A DNA stretch of 64,000 bases from Fibrobacteria bacterium. GTDB lineage: Bacteria > Fibrobacterota > Fibrobacteria > UBA11236. The translations under genes and the position numbers were made by a program. Positions 7,855 through 16,498 of this stretch are shown one piece after another. The DNA lies in NCBI GenBank assembly GCA_025360005.1, contig JANYDA010000017.1:56534-120533 (forward strand), given 5' to 3'. The notes beneath the pieces were generated by a model. It was not told where the DNA came from. It did no database searches and saw only the letters and a program-made list of their open reading frames with translations. Positions within the stretch are counted from its first letter, which is position 1; each line of letters opens with the position of its first letter.

Positions 7855-8865
7855 ATGCCCAAGATGAGCCTCTCCGGGATTTCCGTACCCAAGCCCGTTT
7901 TGGTTTTCATCTTGAACGCTTTGCTTTTCTTCCCGGCCTGCTACCAGTCGTACAAGCATTTCGACCCGCGGCTCACGCCCTGGGACGTGGGCGCATATAT
8001 GAGCATGGTGGAAAACCCGGGCGGGTTTGAACCGCCTTTCCGTTACCGGATCGTGGCTCCGCTCATCGTCAAAGCGATGAGGGCGTTGCCAGGTTATGGT
8101 ATTGAAGTGGCCTTTTCGGGCGATGCCGCCGTCAAAAAGGATTTTTTTCATTTCATCGTTTTGAACGCGGGAATCACTCTGCTGGTCTCGGTCCTTCTCT
8201 TTATGCATCTTAGGAAACGCCTGGCGGAGCCTTTCGCCTATCTCGGCTCCCTACTGTATCTATTTTCCTTCTATTCCGTGGTCACCAACATCATTCCGAT
8301 GGGAGACACCTCGTGCCACCTCGCCATTATCGCCGGGATACTTTTATTTGAAAGCGGTAAGCCGGCCGCTTTCGCATTGACGTGCCTGATCGGCGCCTTT
8401 ACCAAAGAAACATTTTTGATCATCATCGCGCTTTGGGTGGTTCTCAATGCGTGGGACCGGCGTCGCAAGTTTTTCTATCTCGCGTACATGCTGCCGGGAA
8501 TCGCGGCCTATCTTGCGGCTACCCGCATCTGGCCCGCTGAAACCGAATTCGGTTACTACCGCCCGGGATTCCTCCTCCACCGCACCCTCAGTCTCTTTAG
8601 TCCGCAGGAATACAACGCCTCTTTCCTTTTCCACGTATACCTGTCCCAGACCCCTCTTCTGCTGGCCCTCGCGGTATGGCTTTGGATGCGGTTGGATGCG
8701 CGCAGGGAACGCTTTCACATCAACAGGGAGCTGCTCATCTTCCCTTTTCTGATTTGGTTGGGAATGGCCATGGATATCGGGAACAGCACGGGGAGAGTCG
8801 CATTCATGGCGTTTCCCGCCCTCATTTTTTTCGAGGCCAAGGTAATTCAGGCCTTATGCGGATAA
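7855..8865 (+). CDS. Polytopic membrane protein, possibly GT-C-fold-like
   Basis: A 336-residue integral membrane protein with about eight hydrophobic segments, starting at residues 12-28 and running to the C-terminus. Conserved-looking loops include 'FRYRIVAPLIVK' (near 62), a 'GDTSCHLAI' loop and a 'GAFTKETFL' motif that recurs in GT-C-like glycosyltransferase and lipid-linked sugar proteins. I cannot assign a family. It lies beside the surface-glycan region, converging on its last gene, so a role in glycan or lipid-carrier metabolism is plausible but inferred. Confidence 0.65.
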   Translation: MPKMSLSGISVPKPVLVFILNALLFFPACYQSYKHFDPRLTPWDVGAYMSMVENPGGFEPPFRYRIVAPLIVKAMRALPGYGIEVAFSGDAAVKKDFFHFIVLNAGITLLVSVLLFMHLRKRLAEPFAYLGSLLYLFSFYSVVTNIIPMGDTSCHLAIIAGILLFESGKPAAFALTCLIGAFTKETFLIIIALWVVLNAWDRRRKFFYLAYMLPGIAAYLAATRIWPAETEFGYYRPGFLLHRTLSLFSPQEYNASFLFHVYLSQTPLLLALAVWLWMRLDARRERFHINRELLIFPFLIWLGMAMDIGNSTGRVAFMAFPALIFFEAKVIQALCG

Positions 8866-8907
8866 GAGGCCATCAAACTTTCCGGCAACCAGGGCATCCC
8901 GCTTTCT

Positions 8908-11598
8908 TTACAACAGGGTAACCGAGCGGACGATGCGCAGGCCGCCCCCGGACAAGGACAGGCGGTAGATGCCGCGGGAAAGGCCCGCCGCTTGCAGCCT
9001 CATCTCGCCCGGGCCGGTGCGCGCAGCGGAGGCGGCAGTGCGGCCGCGCATGTCCTGGAGCGTTGCCTGGAAGCGCCCGGGTATGCGGAGGATGATAGCC
9101 AAGCCGTTTGCCGTAAAGGGCTGGATTGAAAACGGCTGCCCGCCAGGTCCCGCATGGACTCCGAGGGGAGGCTGGGCCGGCAGGATGGAGAATACGCTGT
9201 CGTTGCGATCGCGATCGGTGCCGAAATAATCGTATACGGAAATGAGGCAGGAATCCGAGACCAGTGAGGAGCCGTCCAGCGAGTCCGGGATCGCCCAGGC
9301 ATAGTCGCCCCAGCTAGGCTGGCCCAGGTTGATGGAAGCCCGGCGCGTGACGGGGATCCAATGCTTGCCCGCATCCGGCGAAAATTGGATGCCGATGGAG
9401 GTGATGGCACCGTCCGTGGCCCAACGGACATGCAAGGTATCGCCCACGCGGTATTGGTCGGCGCCGGCGGGACTTTTGATGGCGATGGGCAAAGGGCCGA
9501 CGTCGTGGATCTCCAGGCCCGCCAGCGCAATGGCATCGGAGGCGCCCGTGAATTCAAGGCTGAGTCCGTTGCCGTCGGAAACGGTCACGTCCATGTCCCG
9601 GCTTTCGCCGCGGACGCCGCTGTCGGGCCGCGGGGGCAGGCGCACATCGTCCAGCAGTTTGAGCCCTTCCAGCTTGATGGACATGCCCTGCGCGGGCGCA
9701 GCTTGGCCGGGGAAGGGGCTGGCGAAATGGAAGCGTACGGAATAGCGGCCGTTGGGCAGACTGTCGAACACGTAGGGGCCCGCGGGATAGCGCACCGAGC
9801 GGTAGACCTCGTCCGGAGCGGGATCGGCGGCGGCCTGCGCGTCCACCTTGGCCCCGGGTACGGTAGCCCTGGGCCAGGCGCTTGCCCATCGCTTGTCCGA
9901 GATCCAACCGGGGGGCAGGCTGTCATCGGCCGCGCCGGCGTCGATGCGCAGCCGCAGGCGTGATACGGTAACCTGGGTGGTACACACGACGGCTCCGGAT
10001 CGGCCCCGGAAGGCGTGGATCCTCCAGACGGCGGTATCCGCCGTCACCAAGCCGTCCCCGCTGATGGGCAGGGAATCGAGGGGCTCCCAAACGATCGCCG
10101 GGGCGCCCGGGAAAGGTTGCCCGGTTTGATCGAACGCCTCCGCCCCGAAGCGCACGGTATCGCCCGGCAGCAGGACCGCGCGGGCGGGCGAGGGTTTCAG
10201 GGAGGTCAGCACCGGATCCGAATACTTGAACTTTACCGTATAGGCGGCGCTGTCCGCGAGCTGGCCGTAGGTGACCTCCACCGTGGCCGTATAGGTTCCC
10301 GGCGCCACCTGGGTCCGGTCCACCAGGGTCTCCAGACCGGGAGCGTTGCTGCCGTTGGCAAGGACGTTCACCTTGAGCCAGGCGGGAAGGGCTCCGATTT
10401 TCAAAGCCGGCAAAGTCCCGTCCCCGGCATTCTTCACGGCGATGGTATCCGGAGCGGGGTTGGCCGTATCCCTCTTCAACGCGGCGAACTCCAGGACCGT
10501 CTTGCCCAGCTGGATCCTGGCGGGGGTGGTACCGGTTTTGATCCACAGGTGGGGATAATGGTTGAGCCCATCGCCCTTGAGCACGCGGCGGATCTGGTTG
10601 TCCCCGCTCATGTTGACGCGTCCCATGTAGAGGTCCGCGTCGGTATAGCCCTCGATTATCTTGGATCCGACGGCGGTGAAGTAGTCCTCGTCCGTGGACC
10701 ATTCGGGATGATCCCAGAATACGTTGCCGCTGCTGTCGTTGTTGCAGCGCACTCCCGGAATGCCCACGTACCAGAGCGCGCTGTTGAGATCCTTATCGTC
10801 CCAACTGCGGATGACTATTGCCTTATGATTCTCGATAGGCTGGCCGCCCAGCAAACCGAGCCCCGAACCCAGGTGCATCAGGCGGTTCTCATGGGCGGGG
10901 ATGCTGGAGGGATTGATGGATCCGTTGCAGGCGCCCCAGCCCCCGCTGTCCTGCCAGTTCTTTGCCGAAAAGAAAGCACTGTCCACGCGGTCCGCGTAGA
11001 ACTTGTACATGCCGGTGGAATGGTGGGAAGTGCCGCCCCACAGTCCGTTCTTGGACCGGCCGCTGGCCATCATGAAAGGGAGCAGGGTGGTGGGGGACCC
11101 GATGGCGGCATTGGTCTTCTTATCGATCTTCTGGATATAGGTCTGGCCGCTGCGCGGCGGCCAGGTCAAGTCTTCGATGTTGCCGGTGCAGAAAATGATG
11201 TACTCATCCCCGTTCGCGGGATTGATCCACCAATGCGGTTCCAGGGAAAGCCCGCTCTTGCCAATGCCGGCATAGACCAGGTAGCGCGCCGCGCTTTTCT
11301 CCTGCAGGTTGCGGATATAGATACTGGCGTTGGATTCGTAGACGATGCGGGAGCCGTCCGGATGGATCATGGGGCTGAGGCAATAATAATCGTCCGCGAT
11401 CTTGTGCTCGGTGAGGACGCTGTCCGAGAAGTCCAGGTAATAGAGCTGGTGCACCAGGTTCTTGAGATACACTATCTTGCCCGTGCGCCCGCCCAGAAAG
11501 GCGCGGGCTTCCGCGGGAGTGATGTCCGGGACGGCGGACGCTTGCGACAAAAGGCTTAAGCCGAGTAAGGGGGCCAGCAGGGCGGATCGCAGCGTCAT
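8908..11598 (-). CDS. Large secreted protein: propeller-like, Ig-like and malectin-like domains with T9SS-like tail
   Basis: An 896-residue exported protein (signal peptide about residues 1-22). Residues 35-375 resemble a TolB/PD40-type propeller ('SPMIHPDGSRIVYESNASIYIRN'). Residues 380-560 are Ig-like strands. Residues 575-720 look like a malectin-type carbohydrate-binding fold ('RIDAGAADDS' opening). A further Ig-like unit follows, then a C-terminal 'FQATLQDMRGRTAAS...GIYRLSLSG' tail of T9SS type. It starts 7 nt after the SGNH hydrolase stop and is the last gene of the minus-strand surface operon. I infer a surface or secreted carbohydrate-associated protein; no catalytic motif is visible. 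Confidence 0.75.
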   Translation of the reverse strand: MTLRSALLAPLLGLSLLSQASAVPDITPAEARAFLGGRTGKIVYLKNLVHQLYYLDFSDSVLTEHKIADDYYCLSPMIHPDGSRIVYESNASIYIRNLQEKSAARYLVYAGIGKSGLSLEPHWWINPANGDEYIIFCTGNIEDLTWPPRSGQTYIQKIDKKTNAAIGSPTTLLPFMMASGRSKNGLWGGTSHHSTGMYKFYADRVDSAFFSAKNWQDSGGWGACNGSINPSSIPAHENRLMHLGSGLGLLGGQPIENHKAIVIRSWDDKDLNSALWYVGIPGVRCNNDSSGNVFWDHPEWSTDEDYFTAVGSKIIEGYTDADLYMGRVNMSGDNQIRRVLKGDGLNHYPHLWIKTGTTPARIQLGKTVLEFAALKRDTANPAPDTIAVKNAGDGTLPALKIGALPAWLKVNVLANGSNAPGLETLVDRTQVAPGTYTATVEVTYGQLADSAAYTVKFKYSDPVLTSLKPSPARAVLLPGDTVRFGAEAFDQTGQPFPGAPAIVWEPLDSLPISGDGLVTADTAVWRIHAFRGRSGAVVCTTQVTVSRLRLRIDAGAADDSLPPGWISDKRWASAWPRATVPGAKVDAQAAADPAPDEVYRSVRYPAGPYVFDSLPNGRYSVRFHFASPFPGQAAPAQGMSIKLEGLKLLDDVRLPPRPDSGVRGESRDMDVTVSDGNGLSLEFTGASDAIALAGLEIHDVGPLPIAIKSPAGADQYRVGDTLHVRWATDGAITSIGIQFSPDAGKHWIPVTRRASINLGQPSWGDYAWAIPDSLDGSSLVSDSCLISVYDYFGTDRDRNDSVFSILPAQPPLGVHAGPGGQPFSIQPFTANGLAIILRIPGRFQATLQDMRGRTAASAARTGPGEMRLQAAGLSRGIYRLSLSGGGLRIVRSVTLL

Positions 11599-11605
11599 AC
11601 GCAGG

Positions 11606-12349
11606 TTACCTGTCCGCCCAGATGGCGTCCGAAAGGGTTTGCGCCAGGACGAGCATGCCGCGGTCCCCGGGATGCCAGGCCACGGCCTTATCGCTGTATC
11701 GGGTGGTGTCCCCGTAATTCAGGGTGTCCGACGCCGGCTTGGAAATATCCACGAACGAATAGGAGGGGAAGTTCTTCAGGGCCAACCAGATGGCCACGGC
11801 ATGCGGACCTTGCGAATCCTTCTCCCCCCAAGCGCCCATGCAATAGACATGCGGCACACCGGCGTTCTGGAGCCCTTGCAAAAGGCTCCGGTATTGCTCG
11901 GTCATCTTGCCGCTGCGGAGCTCGATATCGAAACTGTGCTCGGAAAGCTGCACCACCACGTAGCGCGGATGCAGCCGCTTTACCTGGTCCATGTTATGCG
12001 CCTGTTCATCGATGGCTCCGTCGCAATCCGGGCAGTTCCTGTCCGCGATGGCCATCTCCAGGGGCAGTCCCTTTTCCTTGAGCAAGCGCACGGTTTGATG
12101 GGCATAGTCCTGGGCTTGCGAAGAGGCCGCCATGCCCCAGCTGCCAGACCAACCGCGGTCGGGAACGGGAAGGTTCAAGGTGATGCTGTTGCCCATGAAT
12201 AGAATGCCGGGATCCTGGTGACGGGTTTCAAAAACGCAGCCGGAATTCAATCCCAGGCAGATCAGAATCACGACGACGGAGCGCACTCCCTTTTCCCCCG
12301 GATGCCTTTCGCTATCTGGAAATCTAAGGTTTTCACAATGCCCCGGCAT
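11606..12349 (-). CDS. SGNH/GDSL-type hydrolase, probably membrane-anchored or exported
   Basis: The fold's blocks are visible: block I 'GILFMGNSIT' with the nucleophile Ser, 'VVVQLSEHS' in the middle, and 'WHPGDRGM' with the C-terminal catalytic His. Such enzymes deacylate sugars or lipids, and a glycan O-deacetylase would fit this operon. I chose the ATG at 12349 because GGAGGG lies 8-13 nt upstream; the frame also extends to a GTG at 12385 that overlaps the preceding stop (GTGA). The hydrophobic stretch 'VVVILICLGLNSGC' could be a lipoprotein signal with a non-ideal Asn at -3. Confidence 0.7.
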   Translation of the reverse strand: MPGHCENLRFPDSERHPGEKGVRSVVVILICLGLNSGCVFETRHQDPGILFMGNSITLNLPVPDRGWSGSWGMAASSQAQDYAHQTVRLLKEKGLPLEMAIADRNCPDCDGAIDEQAHNMDQVKRLHPRYVVVQLSEHSFDIELRSGKMTEQYRSLLQGLQNAGVPHVYCMGAWGEKDSQGPHAVAIWLALKNFPSYSFVDISKPASDTLNYGDTTRYSDKAVAWHPGDRGMLVLAQTLSDAIWADR

Positions 12350-12381
12350 GACGTTCTTCCCTCCATTGCCTTTCCCGCGGA

Positions 12382-13239
12382 TCACGCGGAACCGGCCCCC
12401 GATTCCGCCGTAAGGGACGTTTTTCCGGCGGACTTTTTGAAGATCCAGAGATCCTGGGTAAACTCCTGCGAACGGGGACCTCCCTCGCGATGCTCCAAGA
12501 TCTCAAACCCGGCCGCGCGCGCGAGTCGATGCATGAAAGGGGCGGGTTGGAAACTGGTGTAGGTCCGATGCCCCTCCTTGGCGTTCCCGCGCGTCACCAA
12601 ATCCCCGTTATCGAAAACGCGTTTCTCCCAGGGCATCAGATTGAATCGGAATTCGGCGCCATGGGTAGAGAGCAGAGCGATGCCGTCAGGCTTCAGAACG
12701 CGGAAAATTTCGCCCATCCACGCCTGATGCTGCTGCGGGGAAAGATGGGTAAGCACGGATATCCCGTAGATGGCGTCGTGCGTTCCATCCGTATAGGCCA
12801 AGGGCGGTTCGCTGCCGTTTAGGGAGAAGGCGACGCCGGGGATATTGGCCCGGCACCATGCGACGGATTCCGGGTTATAGTCCGATCCGGAAACGCGGCA
12901 ATCCCTCCCGGCCAAAAGCTCCGGAAGATGCCGAACCACGCGGGCGGGACCGCAGCCCCAATCGAGGAGGGAGACGCCGCGCATTTCCTTATGGCGGCCC
13001 ATGGTTGCGAGCATGAAGCGAGCGGTATCCAGCCCGTCGTAATAATAAGCGCGGTAATCGAGAGCGTAGGATTCGTAGACCAGATAAGGCGGAGGCACGG
13101 CAACGCCGGGATGCGCGCGGAAGAAGGCACGGTTGGCCCCGCGCATACGCGCTCCCTGCACGCGGTATTTCAGGGAATCGGAAAGGCCGAGCAGGCCGGA
13201 CCCCCGGAGCAGGAAACTGATCAGCTTTTTGGCCGTCAA
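12382..13239 (-). CDS. Class I SAM-dependent methyltransferase with probable TTG start
   Basis: A 285-residue methyltransferase. Motif I 'LLDWGCGPARVVRHL' lies near residue 90, an acidic post-I 'SGSDYNPES' follows, and 'GISVLTHLSPQQHQAWMGEIFRVLKPDG' is the typical motif II/III region. I place the start at TTG 13239: it overlaps the previous gene's stop (TTGA), while upstream codons of this frame lie inside that gene and look like shadow sequence. Methylation of a sugar or lipid in surface-glycan synthesis is inferred from the operon. Confidence 0.75.
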   Translation of the reverse strand: MTAKKLISFLLRGSGLLGLSDSLKYRVQGARMRGANRAFFRAHPGVAVPPPYLVYESYALDYRAYYYDGLDTARFMLATMGRHKEMRGVSLLDWGCGPARVVRHLPELLAGRDCRVSGSDYNPESVAWCRANIPGVAFSLNGSEPPLAYTDGTHDAIYGISVLTHLSPQQHQAWMGEIFRVLKPDGIALLSTHGAEFRFNLMPWEKRVFDNGDLVTRGNAKEGHRTYTSFQPAPFMHRLARAAGFEILEHREGGPRSQEFTQDLWIFKKSAGKTSLTAESGAGSA

Positions 13240-14021
13240 GGGCGGCCGCCGTGCACGGGGCGCGTGCGCTTCCAATGTTCCAGATGCGCGTCCACGTCGA
13301 TGGGGGCCACTTTGCGGCACTCGATCAGGAGGGTATCCGAAAGCAGCGGGAACAGGCGCGCCAAAAACCGCGAGGCGAACAGACGCGGCACCGTGATGCG
13401 CGTGGGAATGACCGCGGCGATCTTGAGGCCGATGAAATTCAAGGTCTTCTCCAGGGTCAGGTAATCGTAGGTCTGGAAATGGAAATCCTGCAGCTTGTCG
13501 GGATTCCAATAATCCATGCTGGGGCCGCGGCGGATCATATGCCAGAGGAAGCGATGGACCGTGCTGGCGTTGGGCGTGTGCAGGATGAGGCGGCCGTGCG
13601 GCTTCAGCAGGGAACGGATATTTTCCAGGCCGATGACGGGATTCTTCAGATGCTCCACGACGTCCATGAAAAAGATCATGTCGAAGCGGTTGTCCCCGAA
13701 CGTGGCTATGCCCGCTTCGATATCGCATTCATAGTAGCCGGCCAGTTTCAGGCCCGCCCTATCCGCCGCTTCCCGCGCGAAGCGCAGTTGCGAAGGGGAG
13801 ATGTCGCCCACGCTCACCGAGTGGCCCGCCCTGGCCAGGCCCACCGCCAGGCGGCCTTCGGCGCAGCCCAGATCGAGCACGTCCACTCTGCCCGGGGGCG
13901 ATAGCGAAAGGAACCGGTCAAGTTCCTCCTTATCCAATTGCTGGGGAAAGGCGGCGCCCTTCTCGTAATATTCGCCATAGTTGCCGGCCAGGGTCTTTTC
14001 AGGCTTATCCATCATTTTCAT
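13236..14021 (-). CDS. Class I SAM-dependent methyltransferase
   Basis: A 261-residue Rossmann-fold methyltransferase. 'VLDLGCAEGRLAVGLARAG' is the SAM-binding motif I (near residue 48), 'VGDISPSQL' the acidic strand 2, and 'FDMIFFMDVVEHLKNP' the motif II region typical of UbiG-like and sugar methyltransferases. The start ATG at 14021 is 9 nt after the FemAB-like gene's stop. Its own stop overlaps the next gene's TTG start. The two adjacent methyltransferases probably act on the same glycan. Confidence 0.85.
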   Translation of the reverse strand: MKMMDKPEKTLAGNYGEYYEKGAAFPQQLDKEELDRFLSLSPPGRVDVLDLGCAEGRLAVGLARAGHSVSVGDISPSQLRFAREAADRAGLKLAGYYECDIEAGIATFGDNRFDMIFFMDVVEHLKNPVIGLENIRSLLKPHGRLILHTPNASTVHRFLWHMIRRGPSMDYWNPDKLQDFHFQTYDYLTLEKTLNFIGLKIAAVIPTRITVPRLFASRFLARLFPLLSDTLLIECRKVAPIDVDAHLEHWKRTRPVHGGRP

Positions 14022-14030
14022 TCGCCGGGA

Positions 14031-15011
14031 TCAGCCCGCCGCTCCCCTGGCCCAGGCGAAGCCCTTGATCAAAAGCTCGGAAAGCGGTCCCCGGTATTTT
14101 TCCAGCGCAAAGCGCGGCACCAGCCGTTGCGCGAATTTCTCCTTGAATTCGGAAAGGCTGCGATGATCGGCCCCGCACAGGTCGAAGGTACCGTAACCTT
14201 CCCGGTACCTGAGGAGGAGGTTTTTTATCATGAAATGCATCGCGCCCGTCTGATCCGCTTCCGCCAGGGAACAGGAATACCAGAGGATTGCCGCATTGCG
14301 GTAGGGGTCCAGGGCCACGCTGGCGAAGGCTATCTCCTTGCCCTCCGGGGTCCGCACCGCCAGATGATCCAACAGCCCGCTGCCGGTCAGCTCCCGGCGC
14401 AGGTCCGCGGCCCAGCGCGGCCGCCAGCTCATGGCCAGGCCCTTGCGCGCGAAGGTACGGGCGAAGGCGGCCTCGAAGTCGCCCTCCCCGCCGGTTTCCG
14501 TAAAGATCAAACCCAGACGTTCCGCTTTGCGGATGCTTTTGGCGCAGGCGCGGTTGAACTCCAGGCTGTCGGCGGATTTCAAGTCGTTTACCACCGTATA
14601 GCGGGGCGTGCAACGCCAGTTCCGCTCCAAGGCCGCGCGGACATCGCCGTCTTCCGGCAGCAACAGGGCGTAGTTGCAATCGCGCGCCAACCTGTCCAGG
14701 ATGGCGCCCAGGATTTCATACCGCTCTTTGGTGCGTTCGTTGAAATGCTTCCGCTCTTCCCCCACGAAATACGGTCCGCCGTAAAAAGTGAGGATGGGTA
14801 CGAAGGTTTTCACCAAGCCGCCGCGGCGGATGGACTGCAAGGGGAGATACGCGACGAGCGTTTCGCCCTTATAGACCCGGAGAATCCTGACGTCGAAGGG
14901 GAGCGCTTTGCGGGTGGCTTCCAACCAGCGGCGCGTGCCGAAAACCGGGGCCGTATCGGGCAGGCCGGCCAGATCGTCTTCGATCACCAGTTTCAGCTTA
15001 TCGGAATACAA
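14031..15011 (-). CDS. FemAB/BioF2-like acyltransferase (GNAT fold), TTG start
   Basis: A 326-residue protein of the FemAB-related GNAT group found in polysaccharide clusters. Landmarks are 'FGTRRWLEATRKALPFDVRILRVYKGETLVAYLPLQ' near the N-terminus and 'SIRKAERLGLIFTE', 'FARKGLAMSWR' and 'GAMHFMIKNLLLRYREGYGTFDLCGAD' further on. I choose TTG 15011 because AAGGAG lies 8 nt upstream and no ATG fits; longer versions of this frame are antisense-like shadow over the flippase. Such proteins transfer acyl or aminoacyl groups to sugars. The acceptor is unknown. Confidence 0.75.
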   Translation of the reverse strand: MYSDKLKLVIEDDLAGLPDTAPVFGTRRWLEATRKALPFDVRILRVYKGETLVAYLPLQSIRRGGLVKTFVPILTFYGGPYFVGEERKHFNERTKERYEILGAILDRLARDCNYALLLPEDGDVRAALERNWRCTPRYTVVNDLKSADSLEFNRACAKSIRKAERLGLIFTETGGEGDFEAAFARTFARKGLAMSWRPRWAADLRRELTGSGLLDHLAVRTPEGKEIAFASVALDPYRNAAILWYSCSLAEADQTGAMHFMIKNLLLRYREGYGTFDLCGADHRSLSEFKEKFAQRLVPRFALEKYRGPLSELLIKGFAWARGAAG

Positions 15012-15103
15012 TCCAAATCTCCTTCGCCAAGCCCAATAATGTACCACTTTCCGCCGGCCGATGCCGGAACCGCCCCGTGTCCCCTGTCCGCTCCGCCATC
15101 GGT

Positions 15104-16498
15104 TCAAGTCCAATGCCGGGCCCAGGCCAGATAACCCGCGGACCACGCCGCCATCCCCGCCAAGCGAGCCCAGCCCGCCGGCTGGGAAGCCGGATGCAGG
15201 GTCAACAGCCATCCCGCCGTAAAAACCAGATCCCCGGCCAAGGCCAAAGCCGGCAACCACTCCGCGCGCCCCGCGAACACACCGCCGCCAACCACCAACA
15301 CGTTCACGGCCCCGGCGAACAATAGGCGGCGGCAATAAGACCAGGATGCATTGGCGGCCAGAGCGCGCGTCAAGGGCGGCATGCGCAGCAGATGGAGATA
15401 AGTCCCCAATGCCATGGCGGACAGCGCCCAGGACCCGTAGGCAAGGGAGACGGAATCCCAACCGGCCCTGGGAAAGAGCAGGGACAACAGGGGTTTGGCC
15501 AGGAAGGGAACCGCCAACAGCGGGAATGCCAGCGCCAACGCCATGCCGTCGAAAAGCCGACGCAGGGCGGCTTCCAGATCCTGCCTGGGTTTGGCGAAGC
15601 GGGGCAAGAGCACGATGAACAGGGAGGAGGCGAACAACGATGCCGCCAGGATCAGGCGATACGCGGTCCCGTAAGCGCCCAGCAGAGGACTCTCTCCCGC
15701 CAGCTCCTTGAAGGCATAGAAACCCGCGGGGAGGAACAGGAAATCGAATCCGCCCGCAAGGGCCAGCGGCAGGGACCGGCGCCATAGCCAGCGCATGCGC
15801 GGCACGCCCGGACGCGCCCAGGGCAGCCGCAACCCGCGACCCCGGCGCATGACACGCCCCAGCAGGTATAGGGTGGCCGCCACCGATCCGGCGCTGTATG
15901 CCGCCGCCGCCGCGGGCAGGGCCGGGCGGCTCCGCAGCAACAGCAGAGCCGTCCCCAGGGTAACGGCCCCGCCCAGAAAACGGTGGATCACCAGGTCCCG
16001 CCACGACTGCCGGGCCGTGAACCACCATTCCAATTGCGCGGGATTGCAGATGACGGCCGGCGCGAGCGCGAGCGCAGTAACAAACATGTCACGTTCCCGG
16101 AAGGTTACCTCGAAGAGGAGGTAGGCGGCCAAGGCCGCCAACGAGGTCCACCAGCGCGTTCCCATCGCCAGCGAGAAGGCGCGATCTCGAAAGCCCCCGC
16201 GCACGGCCATGGTGATGGAAGCCGCGGGGAGCGCGAAGTTGGCCAGGTTGGCGAAGAGGGTGAAATCCAGCAAACAGATGCCGTACCTGCCGAAACCCTC
16301 CAGGCCCAGCCAGGCCGAGAACAGCGAAAGGGCGGCGAAGTTGAACGCCTGTCCGGCAGCCAGGGAGAGGAATACCAATGCGGTGGGCCGGGCCGGAACC
16401 AGGGGGCCGGACACGTCCGGTGGGGGAGATGCGGCCGGCGGTCCCAACGGGGAACCGGCCGGATTATCCGCGGACATCCGCCTCCAGGTAACGCGCAT
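15104..16498 (-). CDS. Wzx-type polysaccharide flippase (MOP superfamily)
   Basis: A 464-residue membrane protein with 12-14 hydrophobic segments. It follows the polysaccharide-transporter pattern: an N-terminal 'GLEGFGRYGICLLDFTLFANLANFALP' block and a central 'YGTAYRLILAASLFASSLFIVLLPRFA' helix pair. Wzx proteins flip undecaprenyl-linked glycan units across the inner membrane. The ATG at 16498 overlaps the deacetylase end by 35 bp; ATG 16477 is an alternative. Deacetylase, flippase, acyltransferase and methyltransferases in one operon point to one surface polysaccharide pathway. Confidence 0.8.
   Translation of the reverse strand: MRVTWRRMSADNPAGSPLGPPAASPPPDVSGPLVPARPTALVFLSLAAGQAFNFAALSLFSAWLGLEGFGRYGICLLDFTLFANLANFALPAASITMAVRGGFRDRAFSLAMGTRWWTSLAALAAYLLFEVTFRERDMFVTALALAPAVICNPAQLEWWFTARQSWRDLVIHRFLGGAVTLGTALLLLRSRPALPAAAAAYSAGSVAATLYLLGRVMRRGRGLRLPWARPGVPRMRWLWRRSLPLALAGGFDFLFLPAGFYAFKELAGESPLLGAYGTAYRLILAASLFASSLFIVLLPRFAKPRQDLEAALRRLFDGMALALAFPLLAVPFLAKPLLSLLFPRAGWDSVSLAYGSWALSAMALGTYLHLLRMPPLTRALAANASWSYCRRLLFAGAVNVLVVGGGVFAGRAEWLPALALAGDLVFTAGWLLTLHPASQPAGWARLAGMAAWSAGYLAWARHWT

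Noticed and set aside
13240..13728. N-terminal extension of the second methyltransferase frame
   Set aside because: It overlaps the first methyltransferase in another frame and reads as Arg/His/Pro-rich shadow; real similarity begins after the TTG at 13239.
15012..16028. N-terminal extension of the FemAB-like frame
   Set aside because: It overlaps the flippase in another frame; the TTG at 15011 with AAGGAG is a better start.
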